64,000 bases of DNA from Streptomyces griseus subsp. griseus (GTDB lineage Bacteria; Actinomycetota; Actinomycetes; Streptomycetales; Streptomycetaceae). Positions within the stretch are counted from its first letter, which is position 1. Every line of letters begins with the position of its first letter. The notes beneath the pieces were generated by a model. That model worked only from the letters and a program-made list of their open reading frames with translations, had not been told where the DNA came from and searched no databases. Location of the stretch: positions 49,918-113,917 of the forward strand of contig NZ_JOJE01000026.1 in NCBI RefSeq assembly GCF_000720255.1, given 5' to 3'. Shown here piece after piece: positions 60,100 to 64,000 of this stretch. Made by a program: the position numbers and the translations under genes.

Positions 60100-61394
60100 G
60101 TCGCCTCCGGTACGGCGTGGGCCAGCGCGTCGGCCACCCGCCAGCAGTCGTGGAAGGTTGAGTACAGCGGCACAGGAGCCAGCCGGATGATGTCCGGCTC
60201 GCGGGCGTCGGCGATGACTCCGTGCTCGTGGCGCAGCGTCCGGGCGAGATCGCCTGCCGTCGTACCGCCGACGCGCAGCGACAGCTGGGAGCCTCGGCGC
60301 CGCGGGTCCCTGGGGGTGATCACCGTCAGCGGACGGGTCGCGGTGACCTCGTCGAGCAGCCCCTCCAGGTATCCGGTCAGCTTCTCGCTGCGCTTGCGCA
60401 GCGCCACCATGCCGACGGTGTCGAAGATGTCCAGGGAGGTGCGCACGGGTCCCATGGCGAGGACCGGCGGGTTGGAGATGGCCCACGCGTCGGCCGTGGC
60501 GGGCGGGCTGGAGACCGGCTCCATCAGGAACCGGGTGGTGGCGTCGGTGCTCCACCACCCCTCGAAGCGGTGCAGGGTGCGGTCGGTAACATGCCGTTGG
60601 TGGATGAAGACCCCGGACAGGGCCCCCGGGCCGGCGTTGAGGTACTTGTAGGAGCACCAGGCGGCGAAGTCGACGTTCCAGTCATGCAGATGGAGCGGGA
60701 CGTTGCCGGCCGCATGGGCCAGGTCCCAGCCGACCGTCGCACCCGCGGAGTGCCCGGCGGCGGTGATGGCGGCGATGTCCATCAGCTCGCCCGTGAGGTA
60801 GTTGACGCCGCCCAGCAGCACCAGCGCCACGGTGTGTCCCTGGCGGTCGAGGAAGTCGACGACGTCCTCCGCGCGCAAGCACTCCTCTCCCGGGCGCGGA
60901 CGCACCCTGATGACCGCCTCGTCCGGGTCGAGCCCGTGGATCCGTACGTGGCTGCGCACGGCGTAGCTGTCGGAGGGGAAAGCGCTGTCCTCGATCACGA
61001 TGTGTGTGCGCTCGCCCCGGGGGCGGTAAAAGGAGACCATCAGCAGATGCAGGTTCACCGTCAGGGAGTTCATGACGACGGTCTCTTCGGGCAGCGCCCC
61101 GACCAGACGTGCGGCCGGCTCGGTCAGCAGCCGGTGGTAGCCGAACCACGGGCGGTCGGCGTCGTGGTGCCCCTCGACGCCGAAGCGGCTCCAGTCCGCC
61201 AGGTCTTCGACCAGTTCGGTCCGGGTGGCCTTCGGCTGCAGGCCGAGGGAGTTGCCCGCGAAGTACGCCGTCTCGGGGTATCTGCCGCCGTCGGCGGGCG
61301 GTATGTGGAACAACTCCCGGTGGCCCGGCAGGGCTTCGTCGAGTTGGCGGGCCTCGCCTTCCGAGGCGGTCAGGTGAGTGAGCAAGGTATGCAC
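60096..61394 (-). CDS. kynU: Kynureninase
   Basis: A 432-aa PLP enzyme with the kynureninase signatures GNSLGLQP, VGWDLAHAAGN and the PLP lysine in WCSYKYLNAGPG (Lys250). It cleaves the side chain of kynurenine or 3-hydroxykynurenine to (3-hydroxy)anthranilate and alanine. At the two specificity positions it has His76 (GVEGHH...RPW, matching human His102) and Ser307-Asn308 (ISNPP, matching human Ser332-Asn333), where kynurenine-specific bacterial enzymes have Trp and Gly-Thr. This predicts 3-hydroxykynurenine as preferred substrate and a kynurenine monooxygenase elsewhere. It lies 124 bases downstream of the formamidase gene. Confidence 0.95.
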   Translation of the reverse strand: MHTLLTHLTASEGEARQLDEALPGHRELFHIPPADGGRYPETAYFAGNSLGLQPKATRTELVEDLADWSRFGVEGHHDADRPWFGYHRLLTEPAARLVGALPEETVVMNSLTVNLHLLMVSFYRPRGERTHIVIEDSAFPSDSYAVRSHVRIHGLDPDEAVIRVRPRPGEECLRAEDVVDFLDRQGHTVALVLLGGVNYLTGELMDIAAITAAGHSAGATVGWDLAHAAGNVPLHLHDWNVDFAAWCSYKYLNAGPGALSGVFIHQRHVTDRTLHRFEGWWSTDATTRFLMEPVSSPPATADAWAISNPPVLAMGPVRTSLDIFDTVGMVALRKRSEKLTGYLEGLLDEVTATRPLTVITPRDPRRRGSQLSLRVGGTTAGDLARTLRHEHGVIADAREPDIIRLAPVPLYSTFHDCWRVADALAHAVPEAT

Positions 61395-61518
61395 TTCCTC
61401 AGATGTCTAGCCGGTGGACCGGCGCGGCCGGACCGGACGGTGTGGCCGTTCGCGTGGACTGCGGGCCGACGCGAACGGCGGATCTGGATGGACGGCTGAG
61501 CCAGGTGGGCGGCAGGCC

Positions 61519-62400
61519 TTACGTGGACTGCAGGCCCAGCAACCGGCGCATCTCGGCGTGCACCCGGGTAGAGGGCGTGCCGAGTTCCATGGGTGAGTCG
61601 AAGTGGTTGCGTCCGGGCTGCTCGAACGCGGTGACGTGGCACCCCTGCCGGCGCAGATGCGCCGCGTACACAGAGGACTGCCGCTTGAACTCGTCCGTCT
61701 CACGCTCTCCCCAGGCGATCACCACGGGGCAGCGCACGCCGGTCAGGAACAGGGGGCTGTAGTCCCGAACTTCGCCGGCGTCGATGCGGACGACGTCGTT
61801 GACGTAGGTCTGTCGCACCGGGGCCAGGTCGTAGATGCCGCCGAACAGCACGGCACCCGCGATGGGGGCAGCGGGCAGACCCCACTGCCGCCAGGGCGTG
61901 GCGAGCAGCATGGCGGCCAGATGGGCCCCGGCCGACGACCCGGCGACCACGATCCGCCCGGGGTCGATACCGTGGTCGGCCGCTCGGTGCCACAACCAGG
62001 CGAAGGCCCTGCGTACCTGGTCGACGATGTCCGAGAGCCTGGCCCGCGGGGCCAGCGTGTAGTCCGGGGTCGCGTAGACAGCGCCCGCCTCCACCAAAGC
62101 GGGAGCCGGGAACGCGGAGTCCTCCTTCGACAACTGCTGCCAGTACCCGCCGTGCACGAAGAACAGGGCGGGCCGGCTGTCCTTGCCCGATCCCGAGGGA
62201 CCGTAGACATCCAGCAGGTCGTCGGGGCCCGGCCCGAAACGAAGGTCTCGGCGGGCCGCGGGGGCCAGCTCGTGCTGAGCCAGACGACTGCTCTCGGCGT
62301 AGTCGTCCAGGAACGGCTGGATGTCGCCCACCAGACTGCTGGGGGAGTACTGGGCGTCCAACTGCGCCTGGTCGAAGTCCCCGTACACCCGTGCCGTCAT
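61519..62400 (-). CDS. Kynurenine formamidase (arylformamidase, alpha/beta-hydrolase type)
   Basis: A 293-aa alpha/beta hydrolase with the HGGYW oxyanion motif (FFVHGGYWQQL), nucleophile elbow VAGSSAGAHLAA and catalytic His in GRNHFDSPMEL. This is the eukaryote-like AFMID type, not the metal-dependent KynB type common in bacteria. It hydrolyses N-formylkynurenine to kynurenine and formate. It is coupled by a 4-base overlap to the dioxygenase that makes its substrate. Confidence 0.92.
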   Translation of the reverse strand: MTARVYGDFDQAQLDAQYSPSSLVGDIQPFLDDYAESSRLAQHELAPAARRDLRFGPGPDDLLDVYGPSGSGKDSRPALFFVHGGYWQQLSKEDSAFPAPALVEAGAVYATPDYTLAPRARLSDIVDQVRRAFAWLWHRAADHGIDPGRIVVAGSSAGAHLAAMLLATPWRQWGLPAAPIAGAVLFGGIYDLAPVRQTYVNDVVRIDAGEVRDYSPLFLTGVRCPVVIAWGERETDEFKRQSSVYAAHLRRQGCHVTAFEQPGRNHFDSPMELGTPSTRVHAEMRRLLGLQST

Positions 62401-63581
62401 GGCAGCAGCCGTTCGGTGGTCTCCTCGCGCGACTTCCTCAAGAAGCTGACGAAATCACTGCCGCCGGTGCCCTTGGCGGTCTCCTCGTCGCGCTGGAACC
62501 GCTTGATGTAGCGCCCGGTGATGCCGATGTGCTGGGCCCTGAGCCGGACGAGGGACTCCACCGCCCCGTTGTAGGCGACGCACAGGCGCGGATAGCTGCT
62601 GCGGTGCCGCCCCACATAGCCGCGTACCGACGGACCGGCCTCCAGGTCCTCCAGGAAACGTCGGTGCGGCGCGGGCATGTACGCGCGCATGCCGGTCAGG
62701 AATCCCGCCGTCGTCTCGTGCTCGTGCGGGATGTCGAGTCCGGCGTCGAAGGCCTGGATGAGGGAGCTCTGCGCGGCGCTCCCGCCGGCCAGCACCAGCG
62801 GCTCCCGGTCCACGCCCTCGAACCGTAGTCCCGGCGCGGACCAACCTGTGAGGAACGGCCTGATCCGGTGGTAGAAGACGTAGTGGTCGCACCAGCTCTC
62901 CACGTCGAGGAACGCGTCCGTCACCTGGTCGACGACACTGCGGATGCCGAACAGCGCCTCGGTGAGGCGGGCATGGTCCTCGGCTGCCACGGCATGCTGC
63001 GCCTGGACCAGCAGGGGCAGCCCTGGGGCGCCGGCGAGCTCGACACCCACCGTCGCCAGGTAGAACCACTTCTCGTCGACACCGCCGAGGAACGTCACCT
63101 GGGTGTCGATGTTGGACATGCTCAGCGGTTCACCGGCGTCGATGCGCCGCCAGTTGTTCAGGACGATGGAGGCGTGGGCGGCGATCGGAGCCCGGTCCAG
63201 TTCCCGGGCGAGCGCGTGCAGGGGCCGTGCCACCGGCGCCGGAAGCGTGTCCACGGGGCTCTCTGCGCCCCAGACGTACGCGTTCGCCAGACAGCACAGC
63301 AGCAGCATGGCCCGCTCCTGCTCCCTCGCTGACCGGAGCCGGTCTGGCGTCAGGACGGGCATCGACTCCACCGCCGGGCGCAGACGTCCGGTCATGATCA
63401 GAGCCGCGATGTTCCGGCCGAGCCGTTCCCAGGGCTCGTAGTACACGGGCAACGCGTCCACCGGGTCCTCGCCGGGCACGAACCCGCGCTCGGCGTCGAT
63501 GGCGTACTCGCTCAGCGTGGCCACCCGGGGCCTGGTAGCCCGGATGCGCGTCGTCTCAGGGATCGTCGTCTCAGGAATCAC
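62397..63581 (-). CDS. Indoleamine 2,3-dioxygenase (IDO-type, heme)
   Basis: The 394-aa protein is of the IDO family, not bacterial tryptophan 2,3-dioxygenase (which is about 280 aa). Alignment by eye to human IDO1 shows YHRIRPFLTGW (Phe236 and Arg241 matching human Phe226 and Arg231) and AGGSAAQSSLIQAFD. It also shows MRAYMPAPHRRFLEDLE, the proximal heme histidine His351 (LRAQHIGITGRYI, human His346) and KGTGGSDFVSFLR near the C-terminus. It inserts O2 into the indole ring of tryptophan, giving N-formylkynurenine. GTG 63581 is chosen for the AGGAGG site upstream. It is the first gene of the kynurenine operon. Confidence 0.93.
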   Translation of the reverse strand: MIPETTIPETTRIRATRPRVATLSEYAIDAERGFVPGEDPVDALPVYYEPWERLGRNIAALIMTGRLRPAVESMPVLTPDRLRSAREQERAMLLLCCLANAYVWGAESPVDTLPAPVARPLHALARELDRAPIAAHASIVLNNWRRIDAGEPLSMSNIDTQVTFLGGVDEKWFYLATVGVELAGAPGLPLLVQAQHAVAAEDHARLTEALFGIRSVVDQVTDAFLDVESWCDHYVFYHRIRPFLTGWSAPGLRFEGVDREPLVLAGGSAAQSSLIQAFDAGLDIPHEHETTAGFLTGMRAYMPAPHRRFLEDLEAGPSVRGYVGRHRSSYPRLCVAYNGAVESLVRLRAQHIGITGRYIKRFQRDEETAKGTGGSDFVSFLRKSREETTERLLP

Positions 63582-63920
63582 TGCACTGCCTCCTCGTGTG
63601 CCAGACGAGGTTCGCCCCGCGTACCTGGTGGGGCATATGGGCGGCAGCACGAAGCCCACGCGTTCTGATTGGGGTCCGGCACTACGCCGCTTCCGCTCCG
63701 GTCGCGAACGTAGAGGTCAGGTGCGGCGGGGGAGCATCCCATCGCCGGGTCGGCTCCGCCGTCCCAGCTCCTTCGTGTCCGCCGCCACTCGGGGATTCAG
63801 CGCGGGCGAGTGCCATGGGTGGGACGTTCTCCCCTGAGGCGCCCAGGGTGCCATTGCGGGGCAGAACAGCACGGAGCCGATCAGGGCCGCCACCGCGAAG
63901 AAGCGGCTGTGCAGCCGGTC
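63582..63920. other. 339-base intergenic region upstream of the kynurenine operon
   Basis: No gene is supported. It must hold the promoter for the roughly 14-kb leftward operon. An AT-richer patch around 63630-63675 (GGGGCATATGGGCGG, GCGTTCTGATTGG) is a plausible control region, but I see no clear -35/-10 pair or copy of the 12665 palindrome. The minus-strand reading just after the regulator stop at 63921 is hydrophobic but has no start codon. Confidence 0.5.
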
Positions 63921-64000
63921 CTATCGTTCCCGCACCGTGCCGGACTCCCAGGCCCAGGCGGCGATCTCGACCCGGTTGCGGGCGTCGATCTTCTGCTGGA
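63921..64000 (-). CDS. LuxR/NarL-type response regulator, C-terminal end only
   Basis: The last 26 codons on the minus strand (QQKIDARNRVEIAAWAWESGTVRER then TAG at 63921-63923) match the final helix of LuxR-type helix-turn-helix domains of NarL-family regulators. The rest lies beyond the right edge. It runs in the same direction as the kynurenine operon but is separated from it by 339 bases. Confidence 0.75.
   Translation of the reverse strand, partial: QQKIDARNRVEIAAWAWESGTVRER

Noticed and set aside
62397..63581. Annotation as tryptophan 2,3-dioxygenase (KynA)
   Set aside because: Length and motifs (AGGSAAQSS, KGTGGSDF, heme His in LRAQH) are those of indoleamine 2,3-dioxygenase; TDO is about 280 aa with different motifs.

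Overview
The window is very GC-rich, with many GTG starts, 1-4 base stop/start overlaps, [3Fe-4S] ferredoxin-P450 pairs and only two TTA codons noticed. All of this fits an actinomycete, most likely Streptomyces or a close relative. No rRNA, tRNA, CRISPR array, phage or intact insertion sequence was seen.

Region 1 (about 1-41 kb) is a catabolic supercluster for an unidentified hydrophobic, probably cyclic or branched, carboxylic acid or terpenoid/steroid-like compound. It runs as alternating operons. 12523 to 1447 (-): SDR, aldehyde dehydrogenase, CoA-transferase, orphan substrate-binding lipoprotein, ferredoxin, P450, a DUF35-thiolase fusion, alpha/beta hydrolase, DoxX, a dehydrogenase with an internal stop, and TetR. 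12704-15828 (+): Fe/2-oxoglutarate dioxygenase, SDR, carboxymuconolactone-decarboxylase-like protein, DapB-like reductase. 18700 to 15847 (-): a two-gene acyl-CoA dehydrogenase and enoyl-CoA hydratase. 18867 (+): TetR with a histone-like tail. 20323-32754 (+): twelve genes forming a complete acyl-CoA ligase / dehydrogenase / hydratase / SDR / thiolase set. 37125 to 32823 (-) and 37175-39699 (+): more CoA-transferase, amidohydrolase, hydratase and a second P450-ferredoxin pair. A shared palindrome (GAGAAT, 3 nt, ATTCTC) recurs in at least six intergenic regions and probably ties these operons into one regulon.

Region 2 (about 41-46 kb and 49-50 kb) is decayed DNA: a twice-frameshifted GntR regulator, a mandelate-racemase C-terminal scrap, and two oligopeptide-ABC ATPase remnants, one disrupted by a tandem heptanucleotide expansion. 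An intact secreted glycoside hydrolase sits among them. An Lrp-type regulator with a divergent YtcJ-like amidohydrolase (46-48.7 kb) and a frameshifted ArsR-type regulator follow.

Region 3 (63581 to about 50073, -) is one long tightly coupled operon for tryptophan breakdown by the kynurenine and 2-amino-3-carboxymuconate meta-cleavage route. It encodes indoleamine 2,3-dioxygenase, formylkynurenine formamidase, kynureninase, an amino-acid permease, aminomuconate semialdehyde dehydrogenase, hydratase, acetaldehyde dehydrogenase, aldolase, oxalocrotonate decarboxylase, a RidA-type deaminase, 3-hydroxyanthranilate dioxygenase, ACMS decarboxylase and a PucR regulator. Together these convert tryptophan to pyruvate and acetyl-CoA. 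Kynurenine 3-monooxygenase is not in the window, although the kynureninase carries the residues of the 3-hydroxykynurenine-using type. The window ends in the 3' end of a LuxR/NarL-type regulator.
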